From Sphingomonas sp. Leaf242 (GTDB lineage Bacteria > Pseudomonadota > Alphaproteobacteria > Sphingomonadales > Sphingomonadaceae), in assembly GCF_001422045.1 (NCBI RefSeq), contig NZ_LMLW01000009.1:310001-374000 (forward strand): a stretch of DNA of 64,000 bases, in the 5' to 3' direction. The position numbers and the translations under genes were made by a program. Positions 34,619 to 42,658 of the stretch are shown piece by piece. The stretch's first letter is position 1; every line of letters starts with the position of its first letter. The notes beneath the pieces are model-generated. The model was not told the origin of the DNA. It saw nothing but the letters and a program-made list of their open reading frames with translations, and searched no databases.

Positions 34619-35344
34619 TTATCCGCGAAACGCATCCTTCGCCGCACGATAGCGGGCTAGCTGCTCGACCGACGTCGCGCGCAGGAACGGATTGGTCGCC
34701 CGCTCGCGCCCGATCGTCGTCGGCACGGTAGGCTCGCCCTTCGCGCGCGCCGCATCGACCTCGACCATCCGCGCGACGATGTCCGCATTGTCCGGCTCGG
34801 CAACCAGCGCATACCGCCCGTTGCTCTGCGTATATTCATGCCCGCAGAACACCTCGGTCTCGTCCGACAGCGTCGCGTATCGCTGCATGTTCGCGAACAT
34901 ATCCTCCGGCGTCCCCTCGAATAGCCGGCCACACCCCATCGCGAACAGCGTGTCGCCGGTGAAGATCGCCGCATCGTCGGCAAAGTGGAACGCGATATGC
35001 CCCTGCGTATGCCCCGGCACCGTCATCACGGTCGCCTCGTGCGTACCAAGACGAACGACATCGCCTTCACCGACCTGCTCGTCGAGCGTCGGGATCTTGT
35101 CCGCCTCGGCCGCCGGGCCGACGACCGTCGCGCCGTACGCCTTCATCTCGGCATTCCCGCCGGTATGATCGGGATGCCAGTGCGTCGTCCACACCCGGTC
35201 GATCCGCCAGTCGCGCTTCTTCGCGGCGGCGATCACCGACCCCGCTTCACCCGGATCGACCACCACCGTCTCGCCCGAGACGGTGTCGTGGATCAGCCAG
35301 GCGTAATTGTCGGAAAGCACCGGCACGCGGACGATATCGAGCAT
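34619..35344 (-). CDS. gloB: Hydroxyacylglutathione hydrolase (glyoxalase II)
   Basis: Hydrolyses S-lactoylglutathione in methylglyoxal detoxification. The protein is 241 aa from ATG 35344 (MLDIVRVPVLSDNYAWLI). The metallo-beta-lactamase motif is THWHPDHTGG (THxHxDH), followed by VPGHTQGHIAF, FTGDTLFAMGCGR and CGHEYTQSN. A C-terminal HAGH block (RERATNPFLR) is also present. It is downstream of gloA by 7 bases on the same strand, so the two detoxification steps are co-expressed. Confidence 0.95.
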   Translation of the reverse strand: MLDIVRVPVLSDNYAWLIHDTVSGETVVVDPGEAGSVIAAAKKRDWRIDRVWTTHWHPDHTGGNAEMKAYGATVVGPAAEADKIPTLDEQVGEGDVVRLGTHEATVMTVPGHTQGHIAFHFADDAAIFTGDTLFAMGCGRLFEGTPEDMFANMQRYATLSDETEVFCGHEYTQSNGRYALVAEPDNADIVARMVEVDAARAKGEPTVPTTIGRERATNPFLRATSVEQLARYRAAKDAFRG

Positions 35345-35351
35345 CAGAGGC

Positions 35352-35768
35352 TTACCACTTGCCGGTGTTCGGCATCGACACCCACGGCTCGGCGGGATCG
35401 AGCGCACCGTCCGCCTGCAACAGCTCGATCGAGATGTTGTCGGGCGTCCGCACGAACGCCATGTGGCCGTCGCGCGGCGGCCGGTTGATCGTCACGCCCG
35501 AGTCCATCAGCCGCTGGCAAGTCTCGTAGATATTGTCGACGCGGTAGGCGAGGTGGCCGAAATTACGACCCTCGTCATACTCCTCGGGATCCCAATTGTG
35601 CGTCAGCTCGACCTCGGCGCCGTCGTCGCCGGGGACCGACAGGAAGATCAGCGTGAAGCGACCCTTCTCGTTCTCCATCCGCCGGACTTCCTTCAGCCCG
35701 AGCAGCTCGAAGAACGCGATCGTCTTCGCCGGATCGGTCACGCGGATCATCGTGTGGAGATATTTCAT
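35352..35768 (-). CDS. gloA: Lactoylglutathione lyase (glyoxalase I)
   Basis: Isomerises the methylglyoxal-glutathione hemithioacetal to S-lactoylglutathione. The protein is 138 aa: [61 protein letters not shown] and ISIELLQ. Metal ligands are His in LHTMIR, Glu in EVELTHN, His in GHLAYRV and Glu in IELLQ. The start is the ATG at 35768. It forms an operon with gloB. Confidence 0.95.
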   Translation of the reverse strand: MKYLHTMIRVTDPAKTIAFFELLGLKEVRRMENEKGRFTLIFLSVPGDDGAEVELTHNWDPEEYDEGRNFGHLAYRVDNIYETCQRLMDSGVTINRPPRDGHMAFVRTPDNISIELLQADGALDPAEPWVSMPNTGKW

Positions 35769-35844
35769 GCTCGCTCCGAGGGTTGTTCGGAAGCGCAGAT
35801 AGGGATGGCTTGCGTGGCGTGAAAGGGTAGGGCTTCTAGGGAAG

Positions 35845-35903
35845 CTTGTTTCCCCGCGAAGGCGGGGACCCAGTCTGGGCTCCCGCCTTCGCGGGAGAAC
35901 AAG
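35845..35903. repeat. Palindromic element, type D
   Basis: CTTGTTTCCCCGCGAAGGCGGGGA-CCCAGTCTGGG-CTCCCGCCTTCGCGGGAGAACAAG. The gap it sits in separates the TPR gene from gloA. Confidence 0.9.
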
Positions 35904-35913
35904 GAAGCGGGCG

Positions 35914-36735
35914 CTAGCGCCCGATCGGCGCGCGGGGACGAGGATCGCTAGCCTGCCCGTCGAACTGCCGCAACGCCGCCACCGCACTCCGCCCCACCGG
36001 CGTATCCGGCGCCAACCGCGCCGCCTGACCCCACGCCGAACGCGCCCCGGCCTCGTCGCCCGTCAGCGCAGCGATATTCCCGGCCTCCAGCTGTACCGAA
36101 GCATCGTCCGCCGATCGCTTCAACGCTTCGCCGATATCCTTCTTCGCCCGCGCCGGATTCCCCTCGCGCCGCGCCAGCGTCGCCGACAACAGCCACGCCA
36201 GCGGATCGTCCGCGGCATTGGTCAGCGCCAGGTCGATATCGGTCCGCGCCGACTCCAGATCGCCCGTCGCCACCAGAGCCCGCGCATGATCGAGCTGAGC
36301 CTCACCCAGCGGCAAACCGGTCAACGTTCCCGCGGTCAGCGCGGAATCGAGCGCTGCCCGCGCCTTGGCCGGATCCGCCGCTGCGAGCCACGCATTTCCC
36401 GCCTGCGCCCAATAGGTCGCCGCGCCGGCATTCTTGGCGAGTTGCGCCGCCCGCGCGGCCTCCTCGAACTCGCCCGCCGCCGCCGGCCACGCCTTCTCCG
36501 CCGCATAGGCGAGCCCGGCACATTCGCGCGCGGCGAAGCGCCCGCCTGCGATCCGCCACCGCGCCGCCTCGGCCCGCGCGGCTGCGGGATCGGTCTGGAC
36601 GAGCGCGATACAGCGCCGCAACCGGTCGACCCGGATGTCGAGCGGCCCGGCCTGCGCCGGTGCCAAGCCGGAGGTCTGGCCAGTGGCTTGGCCAGCGGTC
36701 TGAGCGGCAGCGAAAGCGAGCAAAATGAAGATCAT
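35914..36735 (-). CDS. Tetratricopeptide-repeat protein with signal peptide
   Basis: A 273-aa protein with a signal peptide ([15 protein letters not shown]) and an Ala-rich helical solenoid. TPR-like pairs are visible in [80 protein letters not shown] and [29 protein letters not shown]. It is likely periplasmic and a scaffold. The start is the ATG at 36735, overlapping the upstream hydrolase stop as ATGA, so the two are coupled. No partner can be named. Confidence 0.85.
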   Translation of the reverse strand: MIFILLAFAAAQTAGQATGQTSGLAPAQAGPLDIRVDRLRRCIALVQTDPAAARAEAARWRIAGGRFAARECAGLAYAAEKAWPAAAGEFEEAARAAQLAKNAGAATYWAQAGNAWLAAADPAKARAALDSALTAGTLTGLPLGEAQLDHARALVATGDLESARTDIDLALTNAADDPLAWLLSATLARREGNPARAKKDIGEALKRSADDASVQLEAGNIAALTGDEAGARSAWGQAARLAPDTPVGRSAVAALRQFDGQASDPRPRAPIGR

Positions 36736-37499
36736 AGGGCGGCGATCACATCCTCGACCGCCCGGATGATGAGGGAAATGTCGCTGTCGCGCGACAGGCG
36801 GTGGTCACCGTCCTTGACCAGCCACGTCTGCACATCGGCTGAACGCAACAGCTCGGCGAGGCGCGCGGTGCGGTGCCACGGCACGTCCGGATCGCGCTGT
36901 CCCTGGACCAGCCGGACCGGCCCGTCGAACGCGATCTCGCCGAACATCAGCCGGTTCGCCTCACCCGACGACCAGAATGCGCGGGTATAGACCGTCGGTT
37001 CGGGGCCGTAGGGGTTCTTGCGCTCGAGCCTCCCGTTGCTGAGCAGCGTCATCTTCTCGTCGGTGGTGAAGCCCCAGTCGGTGAAGTCGGGCGCTGGAGC
37101 GATCCCGACCAACCCCTTGACCAGGTCGGGGCGCAGCTTGGCCACCATCAGCATTAGCCACCCGCCCAGCGACGATCCTACCAGGATCGCGGAGCCTTCG
37201 GCGAGTGCGTCGATCATCGCCAGTACGTCGTCGCGCCAGTCGACCAGCGTCTGGTCCTCGAACGCCCCCTCGCTCTGCCCGCACCCGCCATAATCGAACC
37301 GCAGGAACGCACGCCCCTCGGACTTCGCCCAAGCCTCCAGCGTCACCGCCTTGGTGCCGTTCATGTCGGAGGCATAGCCCGACAGGAACACCAGAGTCGG
37401 ACCTGTCCCAGGCGTGTGATGATAGGCGAGGCGAGGGCGCTCCTTGACGGGGGCTTTGACGGGGGGCGTCGGTGCAGGCGGCGTGGCGATGTCGGTCAT
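36732..37499 (-). CDS. Cytosolic alpha/beta hydrolase
   Basis: A 255-aa alpha/beta-hydrolase: LVFLSGYASDMNG (oxyanion strand), FDYGGCGQSEG, nucleophile elbow VGSSLGGW, acid Asp around QGQRDPDVPWHR and catalytic His in KDGDHRLS. There is no signal peptide; a Pro-rich N-terminus of about 20 residues precedes the fold. It is coupled to the downstream TPR gene. Substrate unknown; resembles the serine-hydrolase group that includes human OVCA2/BEM46-like esterases. Confidence 0.9.
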   Translation of the reverse strand: MTDIATPPAPTPPVKAPVKERPRLAYHHTPGTGPTLVFLSGYASDMNGTKAVTLEAWAKSEGRAFLRFDYGGCGQSEGAFEDQTLVDWRDDVLAMIDALAEGSAILVGSSLGGWLMLMVAKLRPDLVKGLVGIAPAPDFTDWGFTTDEKMTLLSNGRLERKNPYGPEPTVYTRAFWSSGEANRLMFGEIAFDGPVRLVQGQRDPDVPWHRTARLAELLRSADVQTWLVKDGDHRLSRDSDISLIIRAVEDVIAAL

Positions 37500-37519
37500 G
37501 CCGACACCTTAGCCGCCCC

Positions 37520-38461
37520 TCAGTCGCGGAGAAAGGCGTCGAGTGCAGCCTGGAACGCGGCAGGCTGATCCAGCATCACGAAGTGCGCCGCATCGCCGAT
37601 ATCGACGAAGGTTACCTGCGGTGCAGTGGCATAGGCCTTCCGATAGAGCGCGTCGGCAACCGGCTTGGTCGGTCCGACCGCGTTCCACGGATAGACCAGC
37701 GTGATCGGGGCTGCGATCGACGCCATAGCGGGACGCAGGTCGGTGATCAGGTCCTCGTACATCGCCTGCGCCGCGACGCGCGCATCCGCCTTCGCCGCCC
37801 AGCCGGCGACCGCCGCGCGAGAGGCGGGCTTCAGTGCCATGCGCTCGGCAAGCGCCGCGTTCGCCGCCAAGTTGGCCGGCTTGCCGTACGCCGCGGCCAT
37901 GCCCGCGCGCATCGCCTTGGCCTGCGGTTCGAGCGCCGCCACGGTCGCACCGGGTGCGAAGATCTCGCCGATATACGGTAGCGAATCGACGATCATCAGC
38001 TTGCCGACGTCTTCCGGATGCGCCTTGGCCAGCATCAACGCGACCAGGCCGCCCATCGAATGCCCGACGATCGCGGGCTTGCCGAGCTTCGACCCAGTGA
38101 TCGACGTGGCAGTCAGCGTGTGGAGGTCGGCGACGATCCCGTCGAGAATGCCCGACGACAGGTTCGCGCGCGGATCGTCGCCGCCGAAGCCGTTGACCTG
38201 CACCACATACACTCGGTGTGACTTGGCGAGCGTGGGAACGACGCCCGCCCATACCGCGCGCGGCGACGACAGCCCCGGAATAAGGATCACCGGCGTGCCC
38301 TTGCCGATCGTCTGCACCGAGATATGCGGCATCTGCGTCGCGCCCGCCTCGACCTTTGGCGCGGCCGCGGGGGCAGACTGCGCATCGCTTCCGACGGGAT
38401 GCAGGGCAATCATCAGCGTGACCACGGTGGCGGCAAGGCGGGCTTTGAGGTGCGCAATCAT
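37520..38461 (-). CDS. Secreted alpha/beta hydrolase
   Basis: A 313-aa alpha/beta hydrolase with an N-terminal signal peptide (MIAHLKARLAATVVTLMIALHPVGSDAQS). It shows HG-type strand GKGTPVILIPGLSS, nucleophile elbow VGHSMGGLVALMLAK (Ser), acid Asp and His at IGDAAHFVMLDQP near the C-terminus. It begins at ATG 38461, overlapping the XRE regulator stop (ATGA), in an operon membrane protein, regulator, hydrolase. That suggests the hydrolase is regulated by the XRE repressor. Confidence 0.9.
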   Translation of the reverse strand: MIAHLKARLAATVVTLMIALHPVGSDAQSAPAAAPKVEAGATQMPHISVQTIGKGTPVILIPGLSSPRAVWAGVVPTLAKSHRVYVVQVNGFGGDDPRANLSSGILDGIVADLHTLTATSITGSKLGKPAIVGHSMGGLVALMLAKAHPEDVGKLMIVDSLPYIGEIFAPGATVAALEPQAKAMRAGMAAAYGKPANLAANAALAERMALKPASRAAVAGWAAKADARVAAQAMYEDLITDLRPAMASIAAPITLVYPWNAVGPTKPVADALYRKAYATAPQVTFVDIGDAAHFVMLDQPAAFQAALDAFLRD

Positions 38462-38667
38462 GTCACGGGCTCCTCCGACGGGCTGGTGAAGATATCCTCG
38501 ATCGCCAGCCCGAACAGTTCGGCAATCTTGAACGCGAGCGGCAAAGACGGATCGTAGCGTCCCGTCTCGATCGCGTTGACGCTCTGCCTTGACACTTCGA
38601 GGCGCTCGGCGAGATCGCCCTGGCTCCAGTCCCGTTCGGCGCGCAGCACCTTGAGGCGGTTTTTCAC
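38458..38667 (-). CDS. Short XRE-type HTH transcriptional regulator
   Basis: A 69-aa Cro/CI-like helix-turn-helix protein: LKVLRAERDWSQGDLAERLEVSRQSVNAIETGRYDPSLPLAFKIAELF. It consists only of the DNA-binding domain with a short tail. The start is GTG at 38667, overlapping the upstream membrane protein stop (GTGA), and its stop overlaps the next gene's start. The genes are therefore co-translated: membrane protein, XRE, hydrolase. It likely regulates its own operon. Upstream repeats (39099-39160) may be its operators. Confidence 0.93.
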   Translation of the reverse strand: MKNRLKVLRAERDWSQGDLAERLEVSRQSVNAIETGRYDPSLPLAFKIAELFGLAIEDIFTSPSEEPVT

Positions 38668-39068
38668 GCCGGGCGCCGAATTGCCACGATATTATACCCC
38701 CAGCCGATCCACAGCCCGGCGAACCATAGCACCGCCGCGTAATAGGACACGATGTGCGGGACCAACCCGAAGCCTTCGAGAAAGCCCCATGCGGTCATGA
38801 CGCTGACCATGAACCCACTGGCGATCAGCGACTGACGGATCATCAACATGCGCAGATACTCGTCGGTTTCCTCAACCATATATTGGCCAAGCGCAACGAA
38901 AGTGCCGATCAGCGGCACCGCGGGCAGCAACGCTGCGACATAGGCGATCGGACCATGCAGCGCCCCGCGCCAGAACAGGGCGACGATCGCGACCAGCAAC
39001 ACCGCGTAGACAAGGCCGAGCGGCAGGATGCGGCGGTAATAACGGCGGATTGCCGGGTTCATGAGCAT
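38664..39068 (-). CDS. Four-helix membrane protein partnered with XRE regulator
   Basis: A 134-aa protein with about four hydrophobic helices (from ILPLGLVYAVLLVAIVALFW on) and a conserved charged loop GQYMVEETDEYLRMLMIRQ between helix 2 and 3. The start is the ATG at 39068, with AAGGA 8 bases upstream. It is first in the three-gene operon. Pairs of short XRE regulators with such membrane proteins recur in sphingomonads, as I recall; a signal-sensing role is inference. Confidence 0.82.
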   Translation of the reverse strand: MLMNPAIRRYYRRILPLGLVYAVLLVAIVALFWRGALHGPIAYVAALLPAVPLIGTFVALGQYMVEETDEYLRMLMIRQSLIASGFMVSVMTAWGFLEGFGLVPHIVSYYAAVLWFAGLWIGWGYNIVAIRRPA

Positions 39069-39098
39069 GGCACGCGTCCTTATCGAATCGGTAAAGGA

Positions 39099-39160
39099 AG
39101 CTTGTCACTCACCCCCGAGCATGTCAACCACGCTTTCCGTTAAGCGAAGGTAGCTTGTCA
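39099..39160 (-). promoter_or_regulatory. Three TGACA-A/T-GCT repeats upstream of the XRE operon
   Basis: On the minus strand TGACAAGCT (39160-39152), TGACATGCT (39126-39118) and TGACAAGCT (39107-39099) are direct repeats, with the last ending about 31 bases before the operon start codon. The two outer copies share AGTGACAAGCT. They may be operator sites of the XRE protein or part of the promoter (TTGACA). Confidence 0.5.
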
Positions 39161-39258
39161 CTAGGCGCGGCTATCCAGCCCACGCAAACGCGTTCTAGGT
39201 GTGACTTTATCGTAACCTTAGGCCGTGCGCCTGTCCGCGCGGCACCTGTCTCACCGCG

Positions 39259-39516
39259 TCAGATGATGAACTCGACCGTCTTCATCTGCGTCTGATCGGC
39301 CGCCACCGCGCCGCGCTTCTCGACCATCTGCCGGTGCAGTTCGGCGACCGTGTCGCTCCCGCGCGTCTTGCACCACGCGGGCACGAACGCATGGACCAGC
39401 GCACCGAGGCCGCCCTTGATCATCGTCATGCCGAACCGCCCGGCGACGCCGAAATGCTCGGTGTAACTCTCGCCGACGGTGTCGGGGTGGTCGAGGAACA
39501 GGCGGCGGAACATCAT
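39259..39516 (-). CDS. Small DUF6356-like protein
   Basis: An 85-aa protein: FRRLFLDHPDTVGESYTEHFGVAGRFGMTMIKGGLGALVHAFVPAWC, then GSDTVAELHRQMVEKRG. It matches the small protein family I know as DUF6356, with a hydrophobic middle segment and conserved HP..VGE.Y.EH and VHAF.P. The start is the ATG at 39516 with AGGAGACC before it. It is downstream of the Mur ligase gene by 23 bases, so probably in the same transcript. Function unknown; perhaps membrane-associated. Confidence 0.78.
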   Translation of the reverse strand: MMFRRLFLDHPDTVGESYTEHFGVAGRFGMTMIKGGLGALVHAFVPAWCKTRGSDTVAELHRQMVEKRGAVAADQTQMKTVEFII

Positions 39517-39539
39517 TGGTCTCCTAAGCGGTGAGCGTA

Positions 39540-40937
39540 TCACCGCGCGGCCAAGGCGTCGACCATGCCGCTGGCGAGCACGCTCAGCGTGTCGTCGCGC
39601 GCGCCCATCACGACGATGCGGTCGCCCGGACGCGCTTCCGCGACCAGCGCCGCGGCGGCTTCGGCCCGGTCGGCGATGTGCCGCGCGTCCCGACCACCCT
39701 CGACGATCTGCGCGACGATATCCGCGCTGGTGACCTCCCGCGCGACCGTCCCGCCGTAATAGGCCGGGTCGGGGAGGACGAGGACATCGTCCGCCGCCAT
39801 CCGCTCGACGAAGGTGGCGACGAGTTCGCGGCCCATCACCTTCAGCGGGCCATAGCCGTGCGGCTGGAAGAATAGCAGCAAGCGCCCGGGGAACGCGTGA
39901 AGCGTGTCGAGCGTGGCGGCAATCTTGTCCGGGTTATGCCCGAAATCGTCGATCACCGAGACGCCGCTCGCCTCGCCGACCAGATCGAACCGGCGGCGCA
40001 GGCCCGTGAACCCCGCAATCGCCTTGACCGCATCGGCCAGCGATACGTCCGCCGCCATCGCCGCACCGATCGCGGCGAGCGCGTTCGACACGTTGTGGCG
40101 GCCGGGGACGGCGAGCTTCACCGGCGTCCGCACGCCGCGCGAGACGATGTCGAAGCGGATCGCGAACGGTTCGGGCTTGAGGTTCTCGGCACGCAGATCG
40201 GCCGACGCATCGATCGCGAATGTCGTGACATGACCACGTGGCAGGCGCGAGGCGAGCGCGGCGGCGTCGGGATCGTTCGCGTTCACCACCGCGGTCTCGG
40301 CCTTGGCGATGAAGTCCCCGAACAGCACGCGCAGTTCCTCCAGCGACTTGTGGTCGAGGCTGACGTTGTTGAGCACCGCGATCTTCGGTGCATAGCCAGC
40401 GATCGATCCGTCGCTCTCGTCCACTTCGCTGACGAACGCGTCGCCTTCTCCGACCAGCGCACTCGCGAACGGCGCGTCGGGCGTGGCGAAGTTCTTCATC
40501 ACCGCCCCGTTCATCACCGTCGGATCGCGCCCGACCGCATGCAGGATCCAGCCGATCATGCCCGTGACGGTCGACTTGCCGCTCGTCCCCGCCACCCCGA
40601 TCGGCAGCCGGCTGTCGTTGAATAGCGACGCCAGCATTGTCGCACGGGTAGAGCGCGTGCAGCCCAGCGCATCCGCTGCGATCATGTCGGGCACGCTCGC
40701 CTCGATCGCCGCCGAGGCAATGACGAGCTGATCGGCCGAGACGATCCCGCTGCCATCCTGCGGGAACAGCGCGACGCCTTTTGCGGCGAGGTCGTCGAAC
40801 TTGGCAGGCACGCGGCCCTGGTCGAGGTTGCGGTCCGAACCCGCGACGGTCGCGCCGCGGCCCGCGAGGATCATCGCGAGCGGCATCATGCCGCTGCCGC
40901 CGATACCGACGAAGAAACAGGGTTTGCTGATATCCAT
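39540..40937 (-). CDS. mpl: Mur ligase (Mpl-like, peptidoglycan recycling)
   Basis: A 465-aa ATP-dependent Mur ligase. The N-terminal Rossmann part has [26 protein letters not shown], the ATP site [19 protein letters not shown], the central block [10 protein letters not shown] and [17 protein letters not shown], and the C-terminal domain [13 protein letters not shown]. It resembles MurC and Mpl. I favour Mpl (tripeptide onto UDP-MurNAc) because an LD-carboxypeptidase gene is divergent from it, which would make the tripeptide. A stand-alone MurC is the alternative, since MurC normally lies in the dcw cluster, not seen here. Start ATG 40937. Confidence 0.85.
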   Translation of the reverse strand: MDISKPCFFVGIGGSGMMPLAMILAGRGATVAGSDRNLDQGRVPAKFDDLAAKGVALFPQDGSGIVSADQLVIASAAIEASVPDMIAADALGCTRSTRATMLASLFNDSRLPIGVAGTSGKSTVTGMIGWILHAVGRDPTVMNGAVMKNFATPDAPFASALVGEGDAFVSEVDESDGSIAGYAPKIAVLNNVSLDHKSLEELRVLFGDFIAKAETAVVNANDPDAAALASRLPRGHVTTFAIDASADLRAENLKPEPFAIRFDIVSRGVRTPVKLAVPGRHNVSNALAAIGAAMAADVSLADAVKAIAGFTGLRRRFDLVGEASGVSVIDDFGHNPDKIAATLDTLHAFPGRLLLFFQPHGYGPLKVMGRELVATFVERMAADDVLVLPDPAYYGGTVAREVTSADIVAQIVEGGRDARHIADRAEAAAALVAEARPGDRIVVMGARDDTLSVLASGMVDALAAR

Positions 40938-40989
40938 CGGCCCGCGATATGGGCGGTTTGGTAACGGGGCAAGGTCGGGAACACGAACA

Positions 40990-41805
40990 ATGCGCATCGG
41001 TGTCCTCGCCGCGTCGAGCCGGACCAATCCCGCGGCGATCGCCAAGATCACGGCGTATGCTGCTAGCGCGTTCCCCGAGGTCGAGCTGGTCTTCCACCCG
41101 CAATGCCTGGAGACCGACGGCCATTTCGCCGGTTCCGATTTTCGGCGGGCGGGGGCGTTCCTCGAATATGCCAACGATCCGGCGTTCGATGCCCTCTGGT
41201 TCCTGCGCGGCGGCTACGGTGCGAACCGCATCCTCGCGATGGTCATGCCCGAGCTCGGCCGTGCGGCGCGGCACAAGACGTATCTCGGCTATTCCGACGT
41301 CGGCTTCCTGCTCGGCGCGCTCTACGCACGGCGGATCGGGCGGCCGGTGCACGGGCCGATGGTCAGCGACATCAACCGGCATGACGGCGAGGCGACGGTA
41401 GCGCGGTCGCTAGGCTGGATGGTGCACGGCGATCGGGCTGGACTGGAACCGGGGCTCGATGGGCGGCCGTCAGCCGCATTCAACCTCAGCATCCTGACCT
41501 CGCTGATCGGCACGCCGTGGCTGCCTGATCTTACCGATCACGTGCTGATCGTCGAGGAGGTGTCGGAGCCGCTGTACGCGATCGACCGCATGCTGTTCAA
41601 AGTCGCCAACGCCACGCAGTTGAAGGGGATTGCGGGGCTGCGGCTGGGTGCGGTGACGGCGGTGCAGGAGAATGATCCGCCCTGGGGCGAGACGCTAGAC
41701 TACATGATGATCCGCTGGTCGCGGGATATGGGGGTGCCGTATCTGGGGCGGGCGGAGATCGGGCATACGCAGGCGAACCATGTGGTGCCGTTCGGGGTGG
41801 TTTGA
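40990..41805 (+). CDS. ldcA: LD-carboxypeptidase (peptidase S66 family)
   Basis: A 271-aa S66 serine peptidase, expected to remove the terminal D-Ala from muropeptide tetrapeptides in the cytoplasm. The catalytic Ser is in [13 protein letters not shown], the Glu in [16 protein letters not shown] and the His in [22 protein letters not shown] precedes the Ser as in LdcA/MccF. The start is ATG 40990 ([10 protein letters not shown]). It is divergent from the Mur ligase and shares its promoter region. Microcin-immunity MccF is the other S66 type and cannot be fully excluded. Confidence 0.9.
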   Translation: MRIGVLAASSRTNPAAIAKITAYAASAFPEVELVFHPQCLETDGHFAGSDFRRAGAFLEYANDPAFDALWFLRGGYGANRILAMVMPELGRAARHKTYLGYSDVGFLLGALYARRIGRPVHGPMVSDINRHDGEATVARSLGWMVHGDRAGLEPGLDGRPSAAFNLSILTSLIGTPWLPDLTDHVLIVEEVSEPLYAIDRMLFKVANATQLKGIAGLRLGAVTAVQENDPPWGETLDYMMIRWSRDMGVPYLGRAEIGHTQANHVVPFGVV

Positions 41806-41835
41806 GCGGGGCCTCACATTTCAAAATTGCTAGCG

Positions 41836-41939
41836 TCACCCCGGCGGAGGCCGGGGCCCAGTTGGAAAGGTGGAGGTAACCGAGCGCGCCCTCCGTTAGC
41901 GACGTTCCCCACCTGGGCCCCGGCCTCCGCCGGGGTGGT
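41836..41939. repeat. Palindromic element, type A
   Basis: TCACCCCGGCGGAGGCCGGGG-CCCAGTTGG and CCACCTGGGCCCCGG-CCTCCGCCGGGGTGG, between convergent ldcA and a hypothetical gene. Confidence 0.9.
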
Positions 41940-41960
41940 GCTCTTTCCCGAAAGTACGGT

Positions 41961-42524
41961 TTACCTAACTGCCGCCGGATCGATCACCTGCATTCCCCCG
42001 AACCGCATTTTCGGCTGGCCCGGCAGCGTATAGCTCCCCGCCACCTGCTCCACCGCCCAGGCGCGCAGATTCGCCACCACCTCGACCCGCTGCAAGCGAT
42101 CCCGCTCGCCCATGAACACCACCAGATCCTCGCGCCGATTGCAGTCGCGCGTGTCCGCGGTCGCGCACGGCGAATACAGGATCGCCAGCGCCACGATCTT
42201 TCCGGCCGGATCGAGCACCGCTGCGCCCTTCTCCGGACAACTATGCGCCCGGCACGCGGTGAAGCGGTACAGCGCCCCGATCCGGGTCGGTTCGTCGGGC
42301 GGCCCATGCAGGACCTCGATCTGCTGATCCGCGACATCGCCGTTCGCATAAAGATACGACGCCTTGCGCTTGCCGATGAACCGCCGGACTGCGGCGGTGA
42401 ACGCGGGCGCCGTGATCAACTGGTTCGTATCGCGGCAGGCTGCCAACTTCGTCGGCGCGCATATCGCAGCAGGGCCCGCAGCAGGCGCGGCAGCGGCAGA
42501 CAACATCATCAGCAGACCCAGCAT
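41961..42524 (-). CDS. Secreted protein of unknown function
   Basis: A 187-aa protein with a signal peptide ([20 protein letters not shown]). The mature part has Cys pairs ([39 protein letters not shown]), Tyr/Arg-rich turns ([13 protein letters not shown]) and a C-terminal [15 protein letters not shown]. It is likely periplasmic and disulphide-stabilised. The start at 42524 was preferred over earlier in-frame starts because it puts the signal peptide first. I do not recognise the family. Confidence 0.78.
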   Translation of the reverse strand: MLGLLMMLSAAAAPAAGPAAICAPTKLAACRDTNQLITAPAFTAAVRRFIGKRKASYLYANGDVADQQIEVLHGPPDEPTRIGALYRFTACRAHSCPEKGAAVLDPAGKIVALAILYSPCATADTRDCNRREDLVVFMGERDRLQRVEVVANLRAWAVEQVAGSYTLPGQPKMRFGGMQVIDPAAVR

Positions 42525-42612
42525 CGCACTCTCCCAATACGCCCAGGCACTCTCCAATCCGGCGCATGTCCGTCTGGAGTAGCCCTGTGCGCGTATCACC
42601 TTATATACACGC

Positions 42613-42636
42613 CGTGCGCGGATCGGTCCGCGCACG
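42613..42636 (+). promoter_or_regulatory. Strong hairpin in the thrS leader
   Basis: CGTGCGCGGA-TCGG-TCCGCGCACG, a perfect 10-base-pair stem with a 4-base loop. It ends 22 bases before the thrS start codon. No T run follows, so it is more likely a structure affecting mRNA translation or stability than a terminator. Confidence 0.55.
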
Positions 42637-42658
42637 TCATCCCGAGAGAAAGTCTCCC

